The notes beneath the pieces were generated by a model, which saw only the letters and a program-made list of their open reading frames with translations, was not told the DNA's origin and searched no databases. Shown one piece after another: positions 1-5,811 of a stretch of DNA of 5,953 nt. This DNA comes from Acidobacteriaceae bacterium. GTDB taxonomy: Bacteria > Acidobacteriota > Terriglobia > Terriglobales > Acidobacteriaceae. Positions within the stretch are counted from its first letter, which is position 1, and each line of letters starts with the position of its first letter. The stretch is from positions 56,151 to 62,103 of the forward strand of contig PLST01000461.1 in assembly GCA_003164255.1 (NCBI GenBank), written 5' to 3'. The translations under genes were made by a program, and so were the position numbers.

Positions 1-221
1 ATAAAACCCACAGGCACAAGGAACCTCCAGGCTGGATTCAGGTCAGCTCGCCTGGACAGGAAGGTGAGCGAGAAGCCAATAATTACACAGGCCGTGATGT
101 TGATGACAAAGGTACCGTATGGAAACTTCGTTCCCATGCGGCTGGCAATCGTCGAGCCGACCCAGTACCTGAGCATGGAACCAAGCGCGCCGCCGAACGC
201 AATTAGAAAGTACTTCTGCAA
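1..221 (-). CDS. crcB: Fluoride channel FluC/CrcB, N-terminal part (cut by window edge)
   Basis: Small membrane protein that passively exports fluoride as a dual-topology dimer in the inner membrane. Only the first 73 codons are present. Seen here: the N-terminal hydrophobic helix with G10-G11, G14 and R18-Y19 (family pattern GGxxGxxxRY), then FPYGTFVIN at residues 33-41 with the conserved Asn41 of the second helix, followed by a hydrophobic stretch ending near F50-L53 and a basic loop. The best start is TTG at 221: it has GGGAGG at 234-229, seven bases upstream, and no ATG or GTG lies in frame between it and the family N-terminus. The start lies two bases after the stop of the dynamin-like gene, and its ribosome binding site is inside that gene's last codons, so the two are probably translationally coupled. 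The family call is strong despite truncation. The rest of the gene lies left of the window. Confidence 0.9.
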   Translation of the reverse strand, partial: MQKYFLIAFGGALGSMLRYWVGSTIASRMGTKFPYGTFVINITACVIIGFSLTFLSRRADLNPAWRFLVPVGF

Positions 222-223
222 CC

Positions 224-2326
224 CTATGCCTCCCTCACGATGATTTCGCTTGCACCGGGAATCTCGCTTGTATTCCAGTTTCTCAAGAGTGCCAGATCTC
301 GTTCGAGCTGAGATACGTCAATGGTGTCATCAGAAGCTCCTGAGATCCTTTGAAGTTGAACCCGATAGGCCTCGGCATAGGAACTCACCAGGAGCACGAT
401 CTTGCTGACAAAATGATGGCTCCACTCAGAGAGTGCTTGACCGTAATAGTGGAGCTCCTGTGTCACCAAATCACCAATACTGCTCTCCAGCGCCGCTTTG
501 ATTCTGGAGCGCACAAAGCGGCTCCCGAGAAACATCCAAGGGCTCATATTGATGGCTTGCGGGAGTGTTGCCAACTCAAACCGTGGCATGTCGCGTAAGA
601 GAATTTCCAATTCATCCGGCGCAGGCACATCGGTGCGCCCCATCTCTTGCGCCACTGATTGCAGCGTGAAGATTGCCCGCTGGCTTACATTGCGGACTTC
701 TTCAATAAGACGTTCCACGGCCTTCCAAACTGCCTCGTGGAGCCACTCCGCAAGTTGCAACGAGGCGACACCAGCCTTGGAATTCGCTCGCATCCATGCA
801 AGGGCGCTATCTGCCGCTTCACTCAGAATCGGCTCCGGCGCCTCACCCAGCCTATAGAAGGCGTGATCGAGAACGGTGCGTTGCTCTCCAACCTCCCCAG
901 TCACATGGCGCAATTGCTCCTCCAGATCGTGCACATTCGTTGGGAGATCCCGCCCTCTGTGCTTCGTTTGGTCGAGAGTGGTCTCGATAGCGGCGGTGAC
1001 CGAGTCACGTAATGCGCCGATCTTTCGAGAGATGGAGCTGTTGCGGAGTGCTCGCGCCTGGTCGAACCTCGGAAGCAGTTCGCGTTCAAAGAAGTGATCG
1101 AGCAAGACAGTGTAGTCCGGGATCGAGCTGACCGGATGCACATTCATCGCCAAGCCCAATTCAGCTTGCAATTGATCCTGGATATAGCTGGTTACCCGAT
1201 GGAGATCCTCCTCTGCGAGCAGGTCCACTTTGCTCAGGAGGATGATGGCCGGGATCCCGGCCTCGTAGAGCAGACGCAAAGTTCCGATGTCTTCTTCATT
1301 CAAGGACGTTCCCGCATCAATCAGAAGCAGTGCAACGTCACACGACGGAAGATATGCAAGCGTTTCCGCAGCACCTCGTCTGGCCAGGGATCCAAGTCCC
1401 GGCGTATCCACCAACACAATGCCCTGCTTCAGGCGTGGCGACGGCACCTCTACGATTGCTCGCACAACATTCCGCATGTTGCCTGGATTGCCTTGTTCGG
1501 TTACCAGGGCGCCAAGGTCTTCGAGCGTGACTGTCTCTTCTCTTCCGCCGGCGTAGGCCACGTCAGCGCGCAGGGTTGGTCCATAGCGAAGCTTTGTGGG
1601 TACAGCTGTGATGGGATTGATGCCTACCGGGAGAACATTCGTACTCAAGAGCGCATTAAGCAGTGAGGATTTGCCACTGCTGACTCGGCCGAAGAAAGCC
1701 ACTTCAAGGTTGTTGTCCTCGAGACGAGACGCAAGTGAGTCGATGCGGGTCCGGAATTCCACCAACCCATGACGAGTGACAAGTTGCTCAATCAACCGCA
1801 AAAGAGCGACATCGTATCCGGTCTCTTCCAGCTTACGGAGACGCGATTCCAGATTCGTGCCCAACTCCTGGCGAAGATAGCGCTGCATGCTTCCAGCCAC
1901 TGAGCGAAGTTCGTGAACCACTCCGTTGAGCTCATCTACCGCATCCTCGGGCACGGCCCCGCATCCGCGCATATAGCTGGGCTTGAGTTCTTCGATCGCT
2001 ATGTCGATAAAGGTAAGGTTTACTGCGATTGATCGCGTGATTGGAATCTGGGATGGCTCGGGCTTCATATGCTGCCAGTCCAAGGCTCGTAACAGCTGAG
2101 ACCGAAGACGGCGAATGTGGTCTTCAATCACCCGTGCCTGTGCCGGTGTTATATCGATGACGTACTGTGGAAACGGGGAGGATGATGTAGCAGAATGGAG
2201 AGCTTGTTCTATATCGCTCAGCAGCCTGTCGATGTATCGACAAGTGACGCTCAAGCGCCGCTGCTGGGTCTCGTTCAGCTCTCCAGGGTATCGCGTTCTC
2301 ACCATCTCTGGTCCTGGTTCGGGCAT
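224..2326 (-). CDS. Dynamin-like large GTPase
   Basis: A 700-residue bacterial dynamin-family protein. The GTPase domain starts near residue 205 after a long helical N-terminal region. G1 P-loop is GRVSSGKSS (213-221), the G2 threonine is in PITAVPT (T240), G3 is DTPG (307-310) and G4 is SKVD (365-368). All nucleotide-binding motifs are intact. The C-terminal 270 residues look helical, as in dynamin stalk regions. I see no clear transmembrane helix; the hydrophobic patches near 593-605 and 640-652 could be membrane-contact segments. Family members bind and remodel or fuse membranes using GTP. I chose ATG at 2326 because GGAGGAG sits just upstream. The longer GTG reading from 2401 has no ribosome binding site and would run through a riboswitch-like RNA. 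The gene follows enolase and is coupled to fluC, so a role in fluoride stress is inferred. Its exact role cannot be read from sequence. Confidence 0.93.
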   Translation of the reverse strand: MPEPGPEMVRTRYPGELNETQQRRLSVTCRYIDRLLSDIEQALHSATSSSPFPQYVIDITPAQARVIEDHIRRLRSQLLRALDWQHMKPEPSQIPITRSIAVNLTFIDIAIEELKPSYMRGCGAVPEDAVDELNGVVHELRSVAGSMQRYLRQELGTNLESRLRKLEETGYDVALLRLIEQLVTRHGLVEFRTRIDSLASRLEDNNLEVAFFGRVSSGKSSLLNALLSTNVLPVGINPITAVPTKLRYGPTLRADVAYAGGREETVTLEDLGALVTEQGNPGNMRNVVRAIVEVPSPRLKQGIVLVDTPGLGSLARRGAAETLAYLPSCDVALLLIDAGTSLNEEDIGTLRLLYEAGIPAIILLSKVDLLAEEDLHRVTSYIQDQLQAELGLAMNVHPVSSIPDYTVLLDHFFERELLPRFDQARALRNSSISRKIGALRDSVTAAIETTLDQTKHRGRDLPTNVHDLEEQLRHVTGEVGEQRTVLDHAFYRLGEAPEPILSEAADSALAWMRANSKAGVASLQLAEWLHEAVWKAVERLIEEVRNVSQRAIFTLQSVAQEMGRTDVPAPDELEILLRDMPRFELATLPQAINMSPWMFLGSRFVRSRIKAALESSIGDLVTQELHYYGQALSEWSHHFVSKIVLLVSSYAEAYRVQLQRISGASDDTIDVSQLERDLALLRNWNTSEIPGASEIIVREA

Positions 2327-2359
2327 GACTCCTCCAAGTGACTTCAACTTCGAGGAGTC
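2327..2359 (-). promoter_or_regulatory. Ribosome-binding-site sequestering hairpin (riboswitch expression platform)
   Basis: In the mRNA, GACUCCUC (2359-2352) pairs perfectly with GAGGAGUC (2334-2327), which contains the ribosome binding site and abuts the ATG. Inside this 8-bp stem, after one G-G mismatch, AAGU (2350-2347) pairs with ACUU (2339-2336) around a 7-base loop. The 5' arm contains ACUCC, which is also the 3' pseudoknot strand of the aptamer, so hairpin and folded aptamer are mutually exclusive. The predicted logic is that fluoride stabilises the aptamer, frees the site and turns translation on. Pairing is seen directly; the switch is inferred. Confidence 0.75.
2331..2335 (-). promoter_or_regulatory. 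Ribosome binding site of the dynamin-like gene
   Basis: GGAGG lies four bases before the ATG at 2326 (overlapping AGGAG is closer still). It decides the start in favour of 2326 over GTG at 2401. The sequence from 2334 to 2327 (GAGGAGTC), directly against the ATG, is the exact complement of GACTCCTC at 2359-2352, which is part of the upstream aptamer. The site is therefore a candidate for riboswitch-controlled masking. Confidence 0.8.
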
Positions 2360-2398
2360 ATTTGCCCAGTTGAGCGGTTTAAGGTGGACTCCAACACC
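2353..2398 (-). promoter_or_regulatory. Fluoride riboswitch aptamer 2 (crcB motif), between enolase and the dynamin-like gene
   Basis: RNA order: P1 GGUG (2398-2395) with CACC (2386-2383); loop UUGGAGUC; linker UUAAACCGC; P3 GCUC (2375-2372) with GGGC (2367-2364), one G-U pair and an AACU loop; then AUGACUCCU (2361-2353). Loop GGAGU (2392-2388) can pair with ACUCC (2358-2354), giving the family's pseudoknot. The element has the same spacing as the stronger copy before the antiporter and the same GGAGU, CCGC and AUGACUCCU blocks. Against the Thermotoga petrophila aptamer, the A6-U38 contact appears as U (2394) and A (2363), a paired change. It starts 12 bases after the enolase stop. Less canonical than copy 1, but the two copies support each other. 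Confidence 0.82.
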
Positions 2399-2410
2399 CA
2401 CGATTGTTTG

Positions 2411-3715
2411 CTATGCCTTCACTGGCTTGTGCCACCGTTCGTATACGCTGGCTCCGGCGTAACGGGCGTTGGTCCCGAGTTCGTGTTCGATCTCTAGAAA
2501 GCGGTTATACTTTGCGATGCGCTCGCCACGGCTGGTCGAGCCCGTCTTGATCTGGCCCATGCCGGCAGCCACGGCCAGGTCAGCGATGCTCGTATCATCG
2601 GTCTCGCCCGAACGATGAGAGATAACCGCGCCGTATCCGTTTTCGCGCGCAATCTGAATACATTCGAGCGTTTCCGTCAGCGTGCCGATCTGGTTCAGCT
2701 TGATCAGGATGGCGTTGGCGATACCGTCTTTGATGCCTTGGCGGAAAATTGCCGGATTAGTCACAAAGTTGTCGTCGCCGATTAACTGGATCCGGTCGCC
2801 AAGAGTTTTGGTCAACTGTTGCCACCCGGCGTGATCGTCTTCGGCGACCCCATCTTCAATGGCCCAGATCTCTGGATACCTGTCGAGCAAGTTCTTCCAG
2901 AAGTCAACCATCTGCGCCGGCGAGACTCTGCTCTTGTCCGACTTCTCGAAGAAGTAGGTGCCGTCGTCAAAAAACTCGCTTGTGGCAGGGTCCAGCACGA
3001 GGACCACGTCTTTGCCCGGCTTATAACCGGTCTTTTGGATTGCTTCAAGAATCAGTTCGATGGGCTCTTCGTTGGACGTCAACTGCGGTGCGAAGCCGCC
3101 TTCGTCCCCGACCCCAGTGTTATACCCCTTCTTGTGCAAAACGGTTTTGAGTGCGTGGAAGGTTTCGGCTGCCGCTCGCAGGCCTTCACTGTAGCTAGGC
3201 GCACCCACTGGCGAAATCATGAACTCCTGAAAGTCCACGTTGCTGTCCGCGTGGCTTCCACCGTTGAGCACGTTGAACCATGGCGCTGGAATCAGATTGG
3301 CCTTCTCGCCTCCCAGGCTGGCATAGAGCGGGAGATCGTGATCTGCTGCAGCGGCCCGTGCAACCGCGAGCGAAACGCCCAGAATCGCGTTGGCTCCAAG
3401 GCGTGCCTTGTTCGGTGTCCCGTCCAGTTCGCACAGCTTCTTGTCTAATGCCTTTTGGTCGTTGGCATCGAATCCATGAACGGTCTTCATAATCTCCCCG
3501 TTCACATGGTCTCGTGCATTCAGAACGCCCTTGCCGCCGTATCGAGCCTTGTCGCCATCGCGAAGTTCGACGGCTTCGCGCTTGCCGGTCGATGCGCCGG
3601 AAGGAACCTTAGCCGTTGCCTTCACTCCGTTCGACAGGGTTGCTGTAACCGCCAATGTTGGATTCCCGCGGGAATCGAGGATTTCGAGGGCTTCAAGTTT
3701 CGCAATTTCAGACAT
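2411..3715 (-). CDS. eno: Enolase (phosphopyruvate hydratase)
   Basis: Interconverts 2-phosphoglycerate and phosphoenolpyruvate in cytoplasmic glycolysis and gluconeogenesis, using two Mg2+ ions. At 434 residues it is full length. Visible active-site parts: flexible loop SGASTG (39-44), H155 in GGSHA, Q163-E164, catalytic E205 in GDEGG, metal ligands D242, E287 and D314, base K339, the H367-R368-S369 loop of SHRSGETDDT, and K390. All keep the spacing of known enolases. Wording around them is divergent (PAPWFNVLNGG, LDPATSEFF, KTGSTSRGER) without loss of any key residue. Enolase is strongly inhibited by fluoride with phosphate, and enolase genes are known members of fluoride riboswitch regulons, which fits this locus. 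It has a 151-base leader gap and no aptamer that I can find there, so it may be partly independently transcribed. The start ATG has only a weak GGGAAAG ribosome binding site. Confidence 0.98.
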   Translation of the reverse strand: MSEIAKLEALEILDSRGNPTLAVTATLSNGVKATAKVPSGASTGKREAVELRDGDKARYGGKGVLNARDHVNGEIMKTVHGFDANDQKALDKKLCELDGTPNKARLGANAILGVSLAVARAAAADHDLPLYASLGGEKANLIPAPWFNVLNGGSHADSNVDFQEFMISPVGAPSYSEGLRAAAETFHALKTVLHKKGYNTGVGDEGGFAPQLTSNEEPIELILEAIQKTGYKPGKDVVLVLDPATSEFFDDGTYFFEKSDKSRVSPAQMVDFWKNLLDRYPEIWAIEDGVAEDDHAGWQQLTKTLGDRIQLIGDDNFVTNPAIFRQGIKDGIANAILIKLNQIGTLTETLECIQIARENGYGAVISHRSGETDDTSIADLAVAAGMGQIKTGSTSRGERIAKYNRFLEIEHELGTNARYAGASVYERWHKPVKA

Positions 3716-3731
3716 GATGATTACGCTTTCC

Positions 3732-3745
3732 CGGCCATAAGGCCG
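3732..3745 (-). promoter_or_regulatory. Small hairpin in the enolase leader
   Basis: A perfect 5-bp GC-rich inverted repeat (CGGCC and GGCCG) around a 4-base loop, ending 16 bases before the enolase ATG and directly touching the weak GGGAAAG binding site. It could tune initiation or protect the transcript end. It is short and may be chance. The rest of the 3716-3866 gap shows no convincing promoter, terminator or aptamer. Confidence 0.35.
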
Positions 3746-3866
3746 CTAGTTGTGAGTACTTCAACGAGGCATTGGTGAACGACATTAAAAATCAGCATCT
3801 GTGGAACTTGCGCTCCTGTGCTCTGCCGTTCACGTAATTTTCGATCTTCATAGCGAGCAATCCCGA

Positions 3867-4304
3867 TCAATGAACGATCATCACCGGACAATGGGCATAT
3901 CTCAGAACGCGCTCCGAATTCGAGCCCAACATCCAGCGATGAAGGATGGTATGGCTGCGCTTGCCCATGACAATGAGACTGGCCTGGATGGTGTCCGCCT
4001 TGTGGATGATTTGTTCCGCCGGATGGCCCAGAACGATATCCGTTTCGAGTTCAATTTCTTTCTGTTTGGCGCGTTCGCGGAGGGGTACGAAAATGCTCTC
4101 ATAGCGCTCGCGCCCCTCATCGAGAACCGCATGGAATTCCGCGCTCTCGGCGGGTTCCGGCGGCCGGATTACTGCGATAACGAACAGTTTTGCTTTCATG
4201 TCGCCTGCCATCGACAAGGCAACATCCAAAGCGTGCTCCGCATGTGGAGACGCATCGAACGCAACAAGTATCCTTTGAATTCCTACAAAAACCGGACTTC
4301 CCAT
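3867..4304 (-). CDS. Universal stress protein (UspA family)
   Basis: A 145-residue single-domain cytoplasmic Usp protein of normal length. It opens with the beta strand ILVAFDAS, carrying the family's conserved Asp17, and ends with the nucleotide-binding region GKRS, nine residues, then GSNSERVLRYAHCPVMIV. The usual ATP motif is G-2x-G-9x-G-S/T; here the second Gly is Ser117, while G114, G127 and S128 are kept, so ATP binding is likely but not certain. ATG at 4304 is preferred because AGGTGA lies just upstream; GTG at 4313 (three residues longer) begins directly after the antiporter stop and is also possible. The tight junction implies co-translation with the antiporter. Usp domains accompany or are fused to some antiporters of this class, and Usp genes occur in fluoride regulons, so a modulatory role on the transporter is a reasonable inference. 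Confidence 0.93.
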   Translation of the reverse strand: MGSPVFVGIQRILVAFDASPHAEHALDVALSMAGDMKAKLFVIAVIRPPEPAESAEFHAVLDEGRERYESIFVPLRERAKQKEIELETDIVLGHPAEQIIHKADTIQASLIVMGKRSHTILHRWMLGSNSERVLRYAHCPVMIVH

Positions 4305-4313
4305 GTGCTTCAC

Positions 4314-5528
4314 CTACCCTTCTTCTGCGGGTACTGGCCGCATGACTTCCTGCTCTGCTTTCTTGTTTGCTTGCGAGTGGGGAAGAAGATGCCGGGGAAG
4401 AAAGAACGAGTTCGCAATCACGGTCGGAATCACGGCGCTGGCGATGACTGTGCCCACGATATATGAATACTGCGCCTGCGTGATGATCTGATGATTAAGC
4501 CCAAAGAGGGCAGAGATAGTACCGAATGTGAGGCCGGTTGACATCATCAGCGTGTAGTAAGCTCCAGCCTTGCCGTCGTACTTGTGAATCCTGACTGCTG
4601 GATACACAGTGGCTGCCTTGGTCAGCGACTTGGCCAGAAACAGGACGAGCAGCGTAACGGGCGCTGCCATTAATGCCGGCACGGATACAAACGATCCTGC
4701 GCGGATGAAATAGAACGGAGTCAGCAGACCAAACGTAAGCGTACGCAGACGGCGAATCAGCGAATGGTCTTTTCCGACCGTTCCGGCCAGAACCATCCCG
4801 ATCATGTATGCCGGCAGCACCGCTTCGCTGCCAGCCCAGACGGCCAGTCCACCCATGGCAAACAGGAAAAAGAGAATGTACTTGGCCTCAAGCTCTGAGA
4901 CACGCCCGCCGTATTTCTTGAAGAAACGTGGCGTAAGAAAGGGCAATACCACGAAGACCACGATGGAAACCACCACGAAAATCAGCGTCCGGACGGTGAA
5001 AGGAGAGAAGATCAGCCCGAGCGCAATCACGGTTCCCAAGTCATTGATGAAGCAGGCGGCGAGAATCGCCTTGCCGTACTCCGTGACGTTGAAACCAAGT
5101 TCCAGCATTACTGCGTAGACCACGGCTACCGACGTCGTCGAGAGAGCCACGCCGCACAGCCAGCTGGGCATGATGGCCCAGTGCAATATGTAATGCGCGA
5201 TCGCGGTGCATCCGAGGAATGGGCCGAAGAATCCAGCCAATCCGATGATTGACGCTTCTTTCCACTTGGTTTTGAAGATCACCGGATCGAGTTCCGCACC
5301 GGCAAGAAACGTCAGCACAATAGCCCCGGTCCCCGCCAGAAACGTGATCCATTGCGTGTTGCCGGCCAGGCCTTCCTTCGCCAAGAAGACGCCTATGACC
5401 AGTTGGGCCACTGTGCCGACTACGATTTCAGAAAGCGCCGTCGAGATCTTGAACCAGATCGCTAACAGCGTCGCAGCCAGCGCGAGACCCACCCACAGAG
5501 CACAAAGAGCCCAAGTGTTCGTCAGCAA
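4314..5528 (-). CDS. Cation:proton antiporter (Na+/H+ exchanger domain, CPA superfamily)
   Basis: A 404-residue inner-membrane protein made almost entirely of hydrophobic helices (about 11-13), matching the Na+/H+ exchanger domain of CPA2-type antiporters. STTSVAVV (130-137) precedes the ion-site helix AACFINDLGT with N162-D163; the pair is Asn-Asp, not the Asp-Asp of electrogenic NhaA/NapA proteins, suggesting electroneutral exchange. A lysine pair (K300, K304 in AKSLTK) lies where family members carry a conserved basic residue. No C-terminal RCK or TrkA nucleotide-binding domain is present; the tail is short and charged. The start is TTG at 5528, with AGGAG six bases upstream and no better in-frame start before the first helix. 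It is the first gene after the promoter and aptamer 1. Antiporters are known in fluoride regulons, where they may counter acidification from HF entry. Direct fluoride transport is not shown. Substrate is unknown. Confidence 0.92.
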   Translation of the reverse strand: MLTNTWALCALWVGLALAATLLAIWFKISTALSEIVVGTVAQLVIGVFLAKEGLAGNTQWITFLAGTGAIVLTFLAGAELDPVIFKTKWKEASIIGLAGFFGPFLGCTAIAHYILHWAIMPSWLCGVALSTTSVAVVYAVMLELGFNVTEYGKAILAACFINDLGTVIALGLIFSPFTVRTLIFVVVSIVVFVVLPFLTPRFFKKYGGRVSELEAKYILFFLFAMGGLAVWAGSEAVLPAYMIGMVLAGTVGKDHSLIRRLRTLTFGLLTPFYFIRAGSFVSVPALMAAPVTLLVLFLAKSLTKAATVYPAVRIHKYDGKAGAYYTLMMSTGLTFGTISALFGLNHQIITQAQYSYIVGTVIASAVIPTVIANSFFLPRHLLPHSQANKKAEQEVMRPVPAEEG

Positions 5529-5533
5529 AGCGA

Positions 5534-5539
5534 ACTCCT
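5534..5539 (-). promoter_or_regulatory. Ribosome binding site of the antiporter (TTG start)
   Basis: AGGAGT at 5539-5534, with its AGGAG six bases before the TTG at 5528, fixes this non-ATG start. AGGAGU is the exact complement of ACUCCU at 5600-5595 in aptamer 1, so it could be masked when the aptamer is not folded. Confidence 0.75.
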
Positions 5540-5559
5540 AAGTTTTAGATCAGGGAACT

Positions 5560-5616
5560 GGCCGGGACATAACTCCGCGACAGGATTCCCTGTCAGGAGT
5601 CATCATCTGTCCGGCC
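5560..5616 (-). promoter_or_regulatory. Long alternative hairpin competing with aptamer 1
   Basis: A 20-bp interrupted stem in the antiporter leader. GGCCGGACA (5616-5608) pairs with UGUCCCGGCC (5569-5560 with the T at 5569 paired to 5608 and one bulged C at 5566); ACUCC (5600-5596) pairs with GGAGU (5576-5572); GACAGG (5594-5589) pairs with CCUGUC (5584-5579) around loop GAAU. It consumes the P3 and pseudoknot strands of the aptamer, as in fluoride switches that work by alternative hairpins. No U-run follows, so it is not a standard intrinsic terminator. Its output (termination, stability or translation) is open. Confidence 0.7.
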
Positions 5617-5655
5617 TATTGGAATGGACAGCGGTTAAGGGTGAACTCCCTCACC
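5595..5655 (-). promoter_or_regulatory. Fluoride riboswitch aptamer 1 (crcB motif) in the antiporter leader
   Basis: RNA order: P1 GGUG (5655-5652) with CACC (5643-5640); loop AGGGAGUU; linker CUUAACCGC; P3 CUGUCC (5631-5626) with GGACAG (5612-5607) around a 13-base loop; then UGAUGACUCCU (5605-5595). Loop GGAGU (5649-5645) pairs with ACUCC (5600-5596) to make the pseudoknot. Compared from memory with the Thermotoga petrophila fluoride aptamer, equivalents of A6 (5651), U38 (5605), A40-U41-G42 (5603-5601) and U48 (5595) are all present. One deviation is G (5650) at the U7 position. Fluoride riboswitches bind F- through three Mg2+ ions and turn on fluoride-resistance genes, in keeping with fluC at the far end of this locus. 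Confidence 0.9.
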
Positions 5656-5668
5656 ACAACAACAGGCC

Positions 5669-5697
5669 AGTAGACACCTTCGGTGTTCTGATGTCAA
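5669..5697 (-). promoter_or_regulatory. Sigma70-type promoter of the antiporter operon
   Basis: A perfect -35 box TTGACA (5697-5692), a 17-base spacer, and a -10 box TCTACT (5674-5669; four of six consensus bases). Transcription would start near 5663-5660, only a few bases before aptamer P1 at 5655, giving a leader of roughly 135 bases to the TTG. The spacer holds a 5-bp inverted repeat (ACACC, GAA, GGTGT) that might bind a regulator or be incidental. The fit of promoter, start point and aptamer order supports all three. Confidence 0.75.
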
Positions 5698-5761
5698 GTT
5701 CAGGAATACTTCTTCAGGGAGATTGCCGCCCGATTTCGAACGACCCAATGAGCGTGCTCAA

Positions 5762-5779
5762 GGGGGGCAAAATCCCCCC
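5762..5779. repeat. G6/C6 inverted repeat
   Basis: GGGGGG and CCCCCC separated by CAAAAT form a very stable 6-bp stem. On the minus strand it is followed by TTGAGC, not a U-rich run, so it is at best a weak terminator for a gene entering from the right. It would separate such a gene from the fluoride promoter at 5697. Confidence 0.5.
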
Positions 5780-5811
5780 AAATCACTCGAAATCAATAGA
5801 CTGCCTGTGAG

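Noticed and set aside
2327..2401. GTG start at 2401 adding 25 residues to the dynamin-like protein
   Set aside because: No ribosome binding site precedes it, the added residues resemble no domain, and the stretch is better explained as a riboswitch. ATG at 2326 has GGAGGAG.
2819..3448. Plus-strand 209-codon open frame inside enolase
   Set aside because: Antisense shadow of a highly conserved enolase; no family resemblance.
3716..3866. A third fluoride aptamer before enolase
   Set aside because: No AACCGC, AUGACUCC or matching loop is present on the minus strand in this gap.
3801..4466. Plus-strand 221-codon open frame
   Set aside because: Antisense to the universal stress protein and antiporter end; composition looks like a shadow of the real genes.
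5550..5570. Tiny leader peptide (ATG at 5570, stop at 5552-5550) in the antiporter leader
   Set aside because: Only six codons, with GGAG just two bases from the ATG, too close for normal initiation, and inside the long hairpin.
5529..5655. c-di-AMP (ydaO-type) riboswitch, considered because of the transporter downstream
   Set aside because: Expected conserved blocks are absent, and the fluoride aptamer explains the same bases in detail.
5762..5779. G6/C6 hairpin as an intrinsic terminator
   Set aside because: No U-rich tract follows on either strand.
5619..5810. Plus-strand 63-codon open frame
   Set aside because: It lies across the promoter and aptamer on the opposite strand and has no recognisable protein features.
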